Shown piece after piece: positions 45,086-57,062 of a stretch of DNA of 64,000 bases (position 1 is the stretch's first letter; every line of letters starts with the position of its first letter). The stretch spans positions 248,001 through 312,000 of the forward strand of contig JAMSLZ010000005.1 in the NCBI GenBank assembly GCA_026027325.1. The letters run 5' to 3'. Source of the DNA: Actinomucor elegans (lineage: Eukaryota > Mucoromycota > Mucoromycetes > Mucorales > Mucoraceae). A program made the position numbers and the translations under genes. A model generated the notes under the pieces. That model saw only the letters and a list, made by a program, of their open reading frames with translations, did no database searches and had not been told where the DNA came from.

Positions 45086-46141
45086 AATTTCATTAAATGA
45101 ATTGCAAAAAAGGGGAGAGAGGTTTGTATAGATATCTTTCTCTTTCGTGCAGCGGATTAGTAAAGTTGCGATTCTATTACAATAGTCTTGACATCAGACG
45201 GGAGAAAGGGGGGTCTTGAAGCACGCTTTTCAAGTACTCGCACTTGAATGTAGGTCGTTTGATTGGTAAGCGGTGATTCAACTATCAGCTCTCAAAAATT
45301 GAAAAAAATTTTCTGCAATCATTTTAACACGACTTTCATATAATAGAAAAGCTTACATACCATTAAAGTGCTTCATCAAAGTTTGTGAAAAACTCTATAG
45401 AAAATCGATTGGCGTAAAAAGCACGTAGCTTTCATGCGTGAAACCATGAATTATTTTTGATTCATGTAAATTTTACATTTTAAAAATTGGGTCATGATTC
45501 GAATATTTCATATCAATTAATATATATATATATATATAAAAGAAAAATAATACTATTCTGTACTAGTTAATATAATAAACCTATGCTCTTATCGTCCATG
45601 CGTTAAAAACACCATTTGTATCCTCAAAACGAATAATGAAAATGGTTCGGGGTTTGAAAATGGTTTCCTAATACCGTTTTGAAGTCGTATTCTTAACACT
45701 AGATCTCTAGCTTCATTTCGGTCAAATATCTCATCTAATAACTAGTTAATATTCATAATAAATTATTACATATACTAAAACAATTATTCTGCTAAAGTAC
45801 TATGAATACACTGTTCACTAATGACTAACGTTAAATTATACACATTTCATGCAAGTCAATAAATCTATAGATCCCTTGACCGATCTTGGTTTAATGTCGC
45901 ATCTGACAAGCTTTCCCTATACTGGAAATGCTGTTAACTATATTAAATTTGTTGTGAAAGGATACATGTTGGTGGCTGAACTTGAGTCTTGTCCGTTCTG
46001 GAGGCGGAACCATGTCCAACGTCTTTTCCCGCCAAACTTCTGTCCCAGCTGAAACGTCGTCGGATAAATTTAAAGCATTTCCCTTTTTTTTATTTTTTAT
46101 TTTTTATTTTATCCTTCGGATCTGCATTACTATCAAGATCA
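45086..46141. other. Intergenic region between divergent RNPC3 and NAT9
   Basis: AT-rich, with a (TA)n run near 45521-45538 and one dispersed-repeat copy (45855-45940). It presumably contains both promoters. No gene is seen. Confidence 0.55.
45855..45940 (+). repeat. Dispersed degenerate repeat, copy 8
   Basis: The core CGATCTTGGTTTAATGTCGC continues ATCTGACAAG, with a weaker second block (ACTGGAAATGCTGTTAAC). The upstream CACATTTCATGCAAG also matches the family's start. Confidence 0.5.
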
Positions 46142-47105
<964 letters not shown>

Positions 47106-47111
47106 TAAAAA

Positions 47112-47961
47112 TCACCAAAGAGCATGTTCTGATAGATCGGGCTCTTGCTGTTCATTACTACTGCGGGTAGGTACCTTCATTTGCTTCACCCACCATTCAG
47201 GCGCTACCTTTAACTTATTGAATGAAATAATAGAAGGCGATTCTTTTTGAAGACACAGGATATCCATTTCACTTTTATGCTGTTCATAATCTAATTGGAA
47301 CTTTTCGACTATGTTGGTCATGTCTTGACTTTGATTTATCGCTTGCAAATCACTTGTGGTGTCGTACTGAACTTTGAAACCGGTTCCCATGACAACCTTG
47401 CCACTAGCATCATTTACCCGTAAATTACCATCATTCATGATGGCTGCACCTGCTTGATTGACGTATTGCAGTCTTCGATTGGCAGTGGATATTTGTGCAA
47501 AATAAGCTACGATATCGATATTTGTTTTAACTTTACTGAACAGTACAATAGAGCGTTTGCTTATTGAAGCATCTTTCATAGCTTCTAAGCCATCGTCACC
47601 AATTGGACATAAATTAAACTCGAGAGTCAGTGTATAGGGGTTAATATTTGCATATTCGCTCAATAGTAAAATTTCGGTTGAGAACGGAAAGAAAGGGTTT
47701 ATCTGATGCACCGGATAGGATTTAGCCAATATGTCAATCTACAAAATTTGGGTTAAGAACGTGATATGTTTATATGATAAGACTTACATGTATTCTCCAT
47801 CCTTCTTGCTTTACTGAATTCGCTATTCTTTCACCTAAAAGAATAGAAAACCAATACCCATACCAACTATTTAACCTGGCTATTGTCACCATATCTTCTA
47901 TATTAAGATAATCTCCAATGATATAGAGTATCTCAATAGGTAAACTTGATAATTTGTACAT
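47112..47961 (-). CDS. F-box protein
   Basis: Exons: complement(join(47112..47738,47788..47961)), 266 aa. An F-box at residues of about 4-40 (LSSLPIEILYIIGDYLNIED) implies docking to Skp1 in an SCF ubiquitin ligase. The rest has no recognisable LRR, WD40 or Kelch repeat; it includes a GNLRVNDASGKVVMGTGFKV beta-type stretch that may form a substrate domain. An in-frame ATG at 48039 would add 26 mostly Phe/Ile/Leu residues encoded by a homopolymer-rich leader; the start at 47961, giving MYKLSSLPIE, is preferred. The 3' end must overlap the NAT9 transcript. Confidence 0.8.
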
Positions 47962-48439
47962 TTTTATTATAATCGATAAAAAGAAAAAAAAAAGGAAAAT
48001 AAAAAACGGATTCTTATATGCTTTCATCAAATGATTCATGCAGCAAAGCCCTTAAAACTTAATTCATACCCCGCATCCTCTTCATGGTTTAGCGAGATTG
48101 TATTCCTTGTTTGTTGGCTACATTTTAACATGTGAATTATATATGCTTGGGGTGCTTACTACGCTTTTTCAATGGTATCATAAAGCTCAAGTGACGCAAT
48201 CTGGACAATAATGGTACAACTGAGAGAGCCAATCGGACATAAAAGTCCTTTTTCCGTTCCAGATTATATTTGGTTTGAGCTTAATGGTTGGTCAAACGTC
48301 ACTGATATACAACGTATAAAAGAAATCATTTTTATATTAAACTTTTCGACGGACAAGTAAATATATAATATATATAGCTTTTGGGCAATGAAGGCTATAC
48401 ATGAACAAATACCATAATACATTTGAGTCATTTAAGCTA

Positions 48440-48525
48440 TACAATTCTTAGATCAAATATAGTAGCTCATTTTAAGCCTATTATACTCATCAGATGTGGC
48501 ATTGAACCGAGATTGATTTCAAGAT
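48440..48525 (-). repeat. Dispersed degenerate repeat, copy 9 (reverse)
   Basis: On the minus strand it reads AATCTCGGTTCAATGCCACA, then TCTGATGAG, and then GGCTTAAAATGAGCTACTAT. Both blocks lie in the family order. Confidence 0.5.
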
Positions 48526-48984
48526 CTATCATTTGTTTTCTTAATCCAAAATGCTAACCCGACGACTATCCATATTCACTAACTTGATTGGCCAATTGGG
48601 ATTGAAAAAAAAAGTTGTTGTTGCTTCTTCCATGATATTACCGATAAAATGGATGCAATTTTGGAATCACTTGTTAATCAACAAGAAAGGGAAGTAGAGC
48701 TTTGAAATTTGAAATATATAAGAAAACAATGTGATATTGCCAAAAGTGTCATTTCCATAACAATAAAATAAGCTGAAAAAAAAAATACTGAGTATAGCTC
48801 CGATTATAGAGCTTATTTTGAGTCTGATGTAATATTTTCCTTGCAAATATATAACGATTGGAACATAATCCAATTCTCTACAGGTCTCGTTAGGCTCGTT
48901 AAGTCTATATTTATATTGATCGACCTGTATATGATGGCTGCTATTTCTTTGGTAAATGCACGCAATAAAGTTCAAATTGGTATT

Positions 48985-49060
48985 AATGTAGCAGATCTCG
49001 ATCGATCTCGGTCCAATGTCGCATCGGATGTGTAGTCCATGCTTAGGATGTTGTTGAATT
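48985..49060 (+). repeat. Dispersed degenerate repeat, copy 10 (best core)
   Basis: GATCTCGATCGATCTCGGTC is followed by CAATGTCGCATCGGATGTG and then CCATGCTTAGGATGTTGTTG. It is the clearest copy of the core, together with the third tandem unit at 26.86 kb for the tail. Confidence 0.55.
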
Positions 49061-49242
49061 AGGTGGAGTAAGTGTTTGTTTCTTTTTTCTTGTCAATTAC
49101 ATCGAATACCTTGACCTTCATTAGCCAATGACCTTTTTGTCTAACTCATACATAGTGTCCTTGTCTAAACAAAATGGTCTTCTTTTTTTTTATTCTTGTC
49201 ATATTTACATAACTTGATCTCATATATATATATGTATGTATT

Positions 49243-50933
49243 TTACTGAGGAGGGTTCTGTTGTTGTTGCTGTTGCTGTTGCTGTTGCTGTTGTTGGTGT
49301 TGCTGCTGGTGTTGGCGTACGTTATTCATTTGATTATCGGTTGGGTGATATAGGGGCATAATAGTGTTATTGTGATGTGTATTTACTGGAGAAGGCGAAG
49401 ATAGTCGAAACATGCCTTGATTATGATGTTGTGAATGATGGTAATGATGACTTGATTGTTGTTGGCTATGTCGTACCATCGGAGGTGTAATAGATCCAGC
49501 TCTATGCTGTTGCTGTTGTTGTTGATGTGACATGGGATTTGAATGTAAGGCAGGATGAATAGTAGGTTCACTGTTGTGGTCGACACTGTTTCGACCGATA
49601 GGAGATTGCTGTTGAGGATCAAATGTAAAAGACATGTCAGGATTAAAACCGGGTGTACTTGGATTACTGATTGTATAATTGCTTTGAAATGTTGGGTTGA
49701 CATAGCTAGATAGAGTTGTTTCAAGCGACATATTGTTATCATAGGAATAAACAAAAGAAGGTTGTAATTGATGTAATCTTTGCTGGTGTGGGCGAGGTAC
49801 TGGGGGTGGTGTAATTACAGACATGTCATTCATTTTAGTTTTTCCTTTTTTCCTAGATGGTTCTTCTTCTTGAGAGCGATTTCTTCTTTTCAATAATTGT
49901 GTTTCGTTCAGTTGACGTTGGTTGTGTATTTTGATATAAAAAGTTTGCTTGGGCATGTCTACAGATAAATAGCCTTTTGGTGCATCTATGGGTTTTGTTT
50001 TTGGCTCTTCTGGTAATAATAACGGTGCTGGAAAGGTATCAGGATCAATCTGCACAGTCTCGCATATGGATTGAAATAACATGATCAATTCTTGCTTGAC
50101 AAATTGAAACAAATCGTCATTTCCTGCAGTGGCCATGCATACTTTGGACCAAAGGTCATGAAGTTGGTGGGTTCTATCTACTGAGTCGCGTAATTTGATC
50201 TTTTGTCTTTCTTCTGAGAGTCGATTATAAAAGCGACGCTCGTTCCAATGTATATTAGGAAATTGATCTCGGACTCGAGCCCGTATCTCTTGAGTAGCCA
50301 TACGTAATCGAGCCAATTCGCAAATAAGGTCCGTTACTTCTTTAGGCCAAGACCGTTCTATTTCTTCAGGACGCATTAGCTCATGGTTATGCTTGCCTGC
50401 CTCTGGATTCAATGATTTTCTAAATTCCCAATGATTCTTTTCGTTTTCATAAAGTACAACTCTCCAGCGACAATCGCAGCGTTTCGAAGGTCTTTTACGT
50501 TGAGGGTTTGACTTAGGATTACGCAATGAATCAGGTAAACCTTCTCGGGAGCAATAGACATAGATATTCTAAAAGATGATTAGAAGAACGCGTCTATACC
50601 TATCCAAAACTTACTCGATGCGTACTCGCTTCTTGCTTAACAGTAAATCCATATTCAGCACATAAATCTCGACAACGCTCGATAGCAGTAGCACTTTGAT
50701 CAAAGGTCATTCCAATCAATCGTTCATAGAATGGCTCAAGCTGTAGTACAATATCGGTGAGTCAAATCCAGAACCTTATTTCTTTTTTTCTTTTCTTATT
50801 TTTTTATTATTTTTTTGTTTATACTTACCAAGATGGCTTGTTCCTGTTGTTTCTGAGCAGAAAGACCTGGGTGTACTATAGTAGTAGTGGAAGGAGAAGC
50901 CTGTTCATTTGTTATAGCAGCCTTTTTGGTCAT
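49243..50933 (-). CDS. FAR1-type DNA-binding domain transcription factor
   Basis: Exons: complement(join(49243..50568,50615..50740,50829..50933)), 518 aa. The FAR1 DNA-binding domain (WRKY-GCM1 fold, shared with Mutator-like transposases) spans about residues 36-130 across three exons: FYERLIGMTFDQSATAIERC, CRDLCAEYGFTVKQEASTHR, NIYVYCSREG, then CDCRWRVVLYENEKNHWEFR and HNHEL with the zinc-binding Cys and His. After it come a helical region (TDLICELARLRMATQEIRAR), a nuclear-localisation-like RKKGKTK, and a disordered Gln/His-rich C-terminus ending in a Gln tract (49259-49316). No transposase catalytic domain is present, so this looks like a domesticated regulator. Targets are unknown. Confidence 0.85.
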
Positions 50934-53900
50934 ATTATGAAAAAGTAATAAAAAAGGACCAAAAGTAAAAGAAAGAAAAGAAAAAAGAAAAACGGTGATA
51001 ATAATCATTTTGTATAATGCTATGATATGTATCTTTTGATTGCCTTTTGACAAAATAAATGAAACATTACCAATAGTAAACATTTCAACCTTGGTGTCAC
51101 AATCATCCCTAAACTGACCCCAGCCAACTGGATTACCTTGGTATGGGTTTTGGAGGGAATCAGCACGTGTAGTTACTGTAAACAGTATAAAATGCGATCA
51201 TCGCTTGGTTATCTACTGCACTGCCCATAAACTACTAGATTCTCAGTAGTAATTAATAAAACTTTAGTAGGTTTTTGATAATACTCAATCTTAAACTTTG
51301 GGAAAAGCTTAATCTGGTTTTGGTACTTTTTGAGTTGGTTTTTAGGAGAAAAACGATAACTGGGAGTCTGCTTAATGTCAATATGAAATAAAATACCAAT
51401 GAAAAGCAGGTTCACAACCACAAATTGAGATTGAAATGTATGTCATCATATGTATCCAAATTTTACTTTGGTTGGTTTTTTCGTATCTTCCTTTTTAGCA
51501 TAGTAGTAAAAATTCCTTTTCGGATAACAAGACATTATTAGCAGTAAAATAGTTGTATAATCTGTCTACCCCTTAGATGGTGCAATTCAGTAGCAGCTGT
51601 TAGTTTTTTTTTCTTTTATTTTTCATTAAAGAATAAGCTATAATCATGAAGGACTTATTCATCTTGCTCTTCATACACTTTTGACTTCCTTTTTAGTGTG
51701 CAACTGCATGACATCAATGTGTATTTCGTTGCTTGTAATAAATCATTAACAGGTAACTACACGCAAAGACAACTCAACCTGTGTCGCTGTTATTGTTTGG
51801 CAAAGGGATTGGAGACTTGATTGATGCAAATTAAGGCATTAAAAGACTTTGTGAAGAATGTATCAAGTAGGATATTAATTCATCACTAGTCACAAGAACT
51901 ATATACTCTTTTAACTCTTCGACAATATGGACAAAACCTATTTATATGACACACAGGTGATCACCTAGCTGCTGCATTGACCAATATGTCTCTATATTAA
52001 TATACGTCGATTCCTAAAGTCTTATTAATCCAATTGTGAAGAACAGTTAAGGTACCATTCATAATTTATAACGCAAGGGTTCATCGCAGTTCAGCTTCCC
52101 TTACACTTCTTATCATTCTACCCATATGATAAAGAGCTCAAGAGTCACGCTGTATGCAATTTGTTTCATATTTCTAATTACTTCTTGCAAGCATTGATTT
52201 ATTCACCTCATATTAGCCAAATTATGCATCTTGTAACTTCTTTGGCAAGTGCTCAATGTTAATCTATTAGTATCATCCACATATTATGAGTCATTTACCA
52301 ATATCCTTGATGCATGGCAAATGGCCCTATGTACAAAAGTTTCATGCCAATCATCGCTTGAAAGGGAGTTAATAATATAATACTCGAATATGAGCTTTCA
52401 AATGATACTGGAATATATATATTGGTAATTTTGGTATATTCTGTGGTAAAAAATGGCTTGATAAAATGATACTGAAATTATTCTGCCCTGTATTTATTGT
52501 TTGCCTTGGTATTTTCTTTTCATCAAGCTACAGATTCATCCTACACATGAATGAAACAGAATATTTCAATCATACGAGGAAAATACCCACAATCAATGTA
52601 TAGTTCACACAGTTTGAAATTTTCGCAGCATCACTGGTATACTCCATCTGCTCTGTTTTTCATATAATATAAATCGCAGTTTATGCCTGATAAAAAAAAG
52701 GCTAGTAGTAGTAGGAGATTAGATTTACGTAGTTGAAACCTACTTTCGACGGATAATCCAAGCGACAAAGGATCGACTATTTTTGCAGCGGCCTGAATAT
52801 AAAGACTGTTTTTCATATGTTACAACAGCTTAACCAAGTCGCTTTTATTGTAATAAATAGCTTTCTCTTGATATTTGTTTCAGGCATAAAATCTGAGGGG
52901 GTATACTTTTTTATCTATAATTTAGCCAGCAACCATCCTATACAATATCGTAAAAATGAGAATAAATTATAAATGTACAGTTATATTGAATAACAAAACG
53001 TTCCATCACATTGATTATTGGCGTGAGAAATCTGTTGTCAATAAAAGTTAGTTCTAAATCTGAGTTGCATGATGTCCCTAACATCTGCGTAGTCGGCTGT
53101 CATTGATGACCTTCAAAGTCATGTTAGTATAGTAATTAATAAAGGTTCTTATATCAATGGCGTTTTTACAGTTATATACTGTTTGACTGGATTTTTTTTT
53201 TTTGGATATAGAAATTATATACTGTATTAAAAACGTTTTGCACTTCTTCTTTAGGCAGTAGTTTTATAATTGACAAGTCTTCATTCAATCGATCAACTAG
53301 AAATATATATGTCAATGATCTATAGGATAAACTTGTTCATATATACATGCTACCTTGAATACATACAAAAAAAAATACGTAAGTTATTTGTTAAGTAAAT
53401 GCGTTCGATTTTACCTATGATCAGGCACCTAAACTTTCCGAGAACATCAGTCATGTTTTTTTTTCCATTGACAAATAGCTATATAAAATATATCAACAGA
53501 ATCATTGTAACAAAAACAAAACAAAAAAAATTTAGTATACTGACTCATGGCTCCCCAAATTTTGACACTGTCCCCAGACAAATAGTTTAACTTCTATCGA
53601 AGAAATCGAAGAATCAGAATCAGCTGCAGCAGCTAATACAATAAAAGTCAGTATGTTACTCTTATTGCTATTATAAGAAAATTAATTAACCTTCTCACCT
53701 CGCATGAAAGAGATCACTCTGGTTCCACATGATTGGTCTTTCCCCATCAAGAGAAAATTTGGAGGGCCTTGCCAACTTATCTAGATCCAAAAATAAGTAT
53801 CCTGACTAGAAATTTCGATATTAGATACCTACTGTTGTCAATAAGCATAATCTTTCAAAATATCTAGTCTTACCATCGCATGTGCATAATGGCTACACTC

Positions 53901-54253
53901 CATCGCCTTTAGGTTGAAGGTGCCGCAGATAATTTTGTCTTTCGATCAACTAATGTGTTGCCTCTAACCGAAGCAGAAAACACTCGAATAGACAGGCATA
54001 GTATTATGTAAATAAATACCCATTAAATACAAAAAATAAAAATAACTTTCTTCTAAAGTTCTTTTTTTTTTATAGTTTATTAAATTCTGTTTTATTAGTT
54101 TCAGTGATTGTTTCTTTCAATTCTTTTGATATCTTGAAAGTCAAACGAATACAATCATGTAAAAAAGGAGATAAAATGAAAAGCGACTCACTGCTGCTGT
54201 TTACACCACCCGATCAGTGACGATTTTTTTTTCTCTTTCTTTTTTTCCAAATT
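50934..54253. other. 3.3-kb AT-rich intergenic region
   Basis: Apart from promoter sequence of the FAR1-domain gene at its left end I find no supported gene, RNA or element. Small ORFs (51209-51421, 52631-52816, 53399-53590) are AT-driven and lack domains. A T9 run precedes the 54254 start. Confidence 0.55.
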
Positions 54254-54712
54254 ATGATTGACACACCACAAAATCCACTCTATGCGTTACTAGGAACATC
54301 ACCTACTATACAAGAGATTCAAACACTTTTATCAACACAACAAAATCCTACTATTTCCAACGTATCTAAAGATGTATATCACGCTTATAAACCTCTAGGA
54401 ATCTCTTTTTGTTTCGTTTCTTCTGGTCTGTTGGATGCTATTGACGTCTATAATGGAGAAACACGCGATGGATTCTTGCCTTACAAATCAACTGAATTTC
54501 CTTGCGGTTTAACACCTACTATGCAAGCTCATGAAATAGTCGCCATGCTAGGTGAGCCTGATCGCAAAGGTGGGGGAGGTCAGACACGTATGCCCTGTTG
54601 GATAGAATACAAATTCAACCGAGATCAAAAAGAATCGGGAATCGTCATTCAACTTCATGGGTTTGAATGGGAAGATCGTGAAATGGGTTGGACCAGTTTT
54701 GTCATTTATTAG
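54254..54712 (+). CDS. Conserved-looking small protein of unknown function (152 aa)
   Basis: An intronless ORF from ATG 54254. Notable segments are YKPLGISFCFVSSGLLDAID, LPYKSTEFPCGLTPTMQAHE, IVAMLGEPDRKGGGGQTRMP and CWIEYK. The order of a G-I-x-F strand, then Y...LP.GL...S..E(I/V)..LG.P....GG resembles small bacterial proteins of unknown function, some of which are found near polymorphic toxins. This is a recollection of pattern, not a search result. No signal peptide or membrane segment. It is convergent with the SDR gene, whose stop lies 11 bp away. If the bacterial resemblance holds, horizontal transfer is possible, and the absence of introns would agree. Confidence 0.65.
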   Translation: MIDTPQNPLYALLGTSPTIQEIQTLLSTQQNPTISNVSKDVYHAYKPLGISFCFVSSGLLDAIDVYNGETRDGFLPYKSTEFPCGLTPTMQAHEIVAMLGEPDRKGGGGQTRMPCWIEYKFNRDQKESGIVIQLHGFEWEDREMGWTSFVIY

Positions 54713-54723
54713 GATAAAAAAAA

Positions 54724-55680
54724 CTATAGCCTATCATGAATCATTTCATCAGACGCTTGCCATAGCCTACGAGCCATCTCTCGGTTATTTGCTTGCTTAT
54801 TGAGCAATGTTGTATTCACTTGATTATCCGAATAAAACGCACCCTTTTCTATTCTTGGAAAAACAGCACAGTATACATTAGTAGAAGCGCCCACTTGAAC
54901 AGTCTTTCGTTTCATAGCCTCACTCCAAGCCATAGTGGGTCTTTTGACTGAGCAAATCATATCAAAAATCATAGAAACACTAGCATGACGAAACAAATTG
55001 GTATCCACTGTACCAGGATGGACAGATACAACACACACATCCGCTTCTTCATTATCAAATCTGCGCTGAAGCTCTTTGGCATGAAGAATATTGGCCAATT
55101 TGGTTTGTCCATACGCTGTCATAGGACTGTAGCCCTTTTCTGCATTCAAGTTATCGAAATCAATACCACGATCAGAAAGCATAAGCGAATTACCACTGGA
55201 ACTGAGAATCACGACCCGCGAAGGTGCACTTGCCTTGAGTTTGTCTGTTAAGAGGCTGGTAAGATAAAAATGGCCGAGATGATTCACACCAAATTGTGTT
55301 TCAAATCCATCCTTGGTAAAAGATTTGGGACAAGCCATGATACCCGCATTATTAATGAGAATGTCAAGTGCCAACCCAAGAGCCAAAAAATCATCAGCAA
55401 ATGCCTTTACCGATGAAAGGTCAGAAAGATCCAGTTGCATAGGTAACAAGTCGGCTTGAGGCACAGTCTTTTGGATATGCGCAATGGCTCCATTGGCTTT
55501 CTCCATGGTGCGGCAGGGGATGATTACTTTAGCACCAACAGAAGATAAAATACGTGCAGTCTCCAGACCTATACCAGAATTAGAGCCTGTGACAATCACC
55601 ACTTTGCCAATCAAATTAGTATCCAAGATCTTGACTATGTCTTCTGCAGTGGTATTCCATTGGATTGTATTTTTAAACAT
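54724..55680 (-). CDS. Short-chain dehydrogenase/reductase, retinol-dehydrogenase-like
   Basis: An intronless ORF of 318 aa. It is a classical SDR Rossmann fold. The cofactor loop TGSNSGIG is at about residues 31-38, CRTMEKA after strand 2 suggests NADP(H) preference, DLSDLSSV follows, the structural NNAG motif is present, and the catalytic Ser (ILSSSGN) and YGQTK (Tyr-x3-Lys) are complete. The C-terminal half (HPGTVDTNLFRHAS; TNVYCAVFP) resembles the RDH11-14/WWOX-like subgroup acting on lipid or retinoid-type alcohols and ketones. The substrate cannot be told from sequence. The first residues MFKNTIQWNTTAEDIVKIL give no clear membrane anchor. Confidence 0.9.
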   Translation of the reverse strand: MFKNTIQWNTTAEDIVKILDTNLIGKVVIVTGSNSGIGLETARILSSVGAKVIIPCRTMEKANGAIAHIQKTVPQADLLPMQLDLSDLSSVKAFADDFLALGLALDILINNAGIMACPKSFTKDGFETQFGVNHLGHFYLTSLLTDKLKASAPSRVVILSSSGNSLMLSDRGIDFDNLNAEKGYSPMTAYGQTKLANILHAKELQRRFDNEEADVCVVSVHPGTVDTNLFRHASVSMIFDMICSVKRPTMAWSEAMKRKTVQVGASTNVYCAVFPRIEKGAFYSDNQVNTTLLNKQANNREMARRLWQASDEMIHDRL

Positions 55681-57062
55681 ACTGTATGTGCTTGAAAATA
55701 CAAGTAAAAAAAAAAAAAGGATATATTTCTAGCCAGGTCATATATATGAATAGGTACAGACCTAGATGACGAATAATTTGCCTTTAAAAGGCAACCGCTG
55801 TACTGGATTTAAGACTAATTTCTCAAAAATTTAATCTTTATTAGTAACAGCCTTAATTAAGCGCATGGTATCTTTGCACCTTTATTATCCGGAACAGAGC
55901 AAATTCATAGCATGTAAAGTGTCAAGAAATCTCCTTTTGGGACCAAGGGGAAAATACAATAGAGTAAAAAAAAAAAAAAAAAAAAGATCCCGCCAAAAAT
56001 ATAACAATATGCAGCACAATGGTCTCTCAAATGTATATACCATGGATATCTTTTTATTTAATATACAAGTGTTTAATAAATGATTCATTAAACTACCAAA
56101 ATAATTTTAATAGACTAAAAGTCAATAGAAAGCTTCATGTTGTTCGGCATTTAGCAGTTGATATCTCAAGGTTTACGCTGTTTGAAGCTCTTTTTTCTTT
56201 CCTTCATCGACATTGGTAGCCTAATCTTCTTCAACTTCATAGTAACAATAATACATTCGACCTGATTAAATCCACTCATATATATACACATTGGGCCTTG
56301 TGCTATGATATAACGCTGAGCCCACACTACGCTTCTTCGACAATCACCGCTCTCTGGGGATCCTTCAGGAGCATTATCACGAGCTTTCCGATAGAGGAGA
56401 AAAATTTCCATACCCTCCAAATCTTTGTTTGAGTCTTTGATCTGCTTCGGTAGGCAAAAACATGGAGCTGGAATGAAAAGAGCCATATTCCAATTTTCGA
56501 TACATAAATTAAGGATGTTGCAAGATTTTCGTATGACTTTTCAAGCATGCCAGCCAGCCAAATGCCCAAAATTCTGTAAAATAGAAAAACTAAGTACTAT
56601 CTTTCATATATATATTGAAGTAAATGGATAAAAGAAACAACACGAATTATTGTGAAAAAGTAGAAAAGGAAGATCAACAGCTCTTTATTGAACAAAAGAT
56701 ATATTAAATATCATATGGTTGCATGATGTCTGAAGGCTTATCTGTCATTATATCTGCGTACTGTTGATACAGTCGAAGTACAAGCAGCTATCATGTTATA
56801 TCGTGAAAACCGTTCAAGATATAATATTTGACTTTAGAGCCAATCACGTGCTTTATACAGAATAGAAAGTTTAGCCAATAAATATAAATGTACACACAAT
56901 TAATATAAAGTCTTGCAAAGTTGTATGTCGCGGTAGTTAAATCGTCAAAGTAGAAGCGGGCTTTGTGTGCCTAAATTTTAAGCACTATAGACTGTGCGCT
57001 CAAACTCTGTTTACTTTTAAGCGTATTATTATATTATATTACAATAAGCATTGAATTGCTAA
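55681..57062. other. Intergenic region between SDR and HEATR5, possible decayed coding relic
   Basis: Divergent promoters at each end. An A20 run lies at 55966-55985. About 56166-56569 (minus) contains overlapping ORFs of 80-106 codons in two frames and is less AT-rich than its surroundings; no domain is recognised. It could be a relic of an element. Confidence 0.4.

Larger units (their letters stand above)
47962..49242. other. Intergenic region between the F-box and FAR1-domain genes
   Basis: Contains two oppositely oriented dispersed-repeat copies (about 48440-48525 minus, 48985-49060 plus). Small ORFs at 48667-48975 and 48841-49035 are low-complexity or lie in the repeat. No gene is supported. 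Confidence 0.55.

Noticed and set aside
53590..53640. CAG/CTG-rich palindromic stretch suspected as a structured RNA
   Set aside because: Only short complementary arms (AGCTGCAGCAGCT); no wider fold or known RNA motif.
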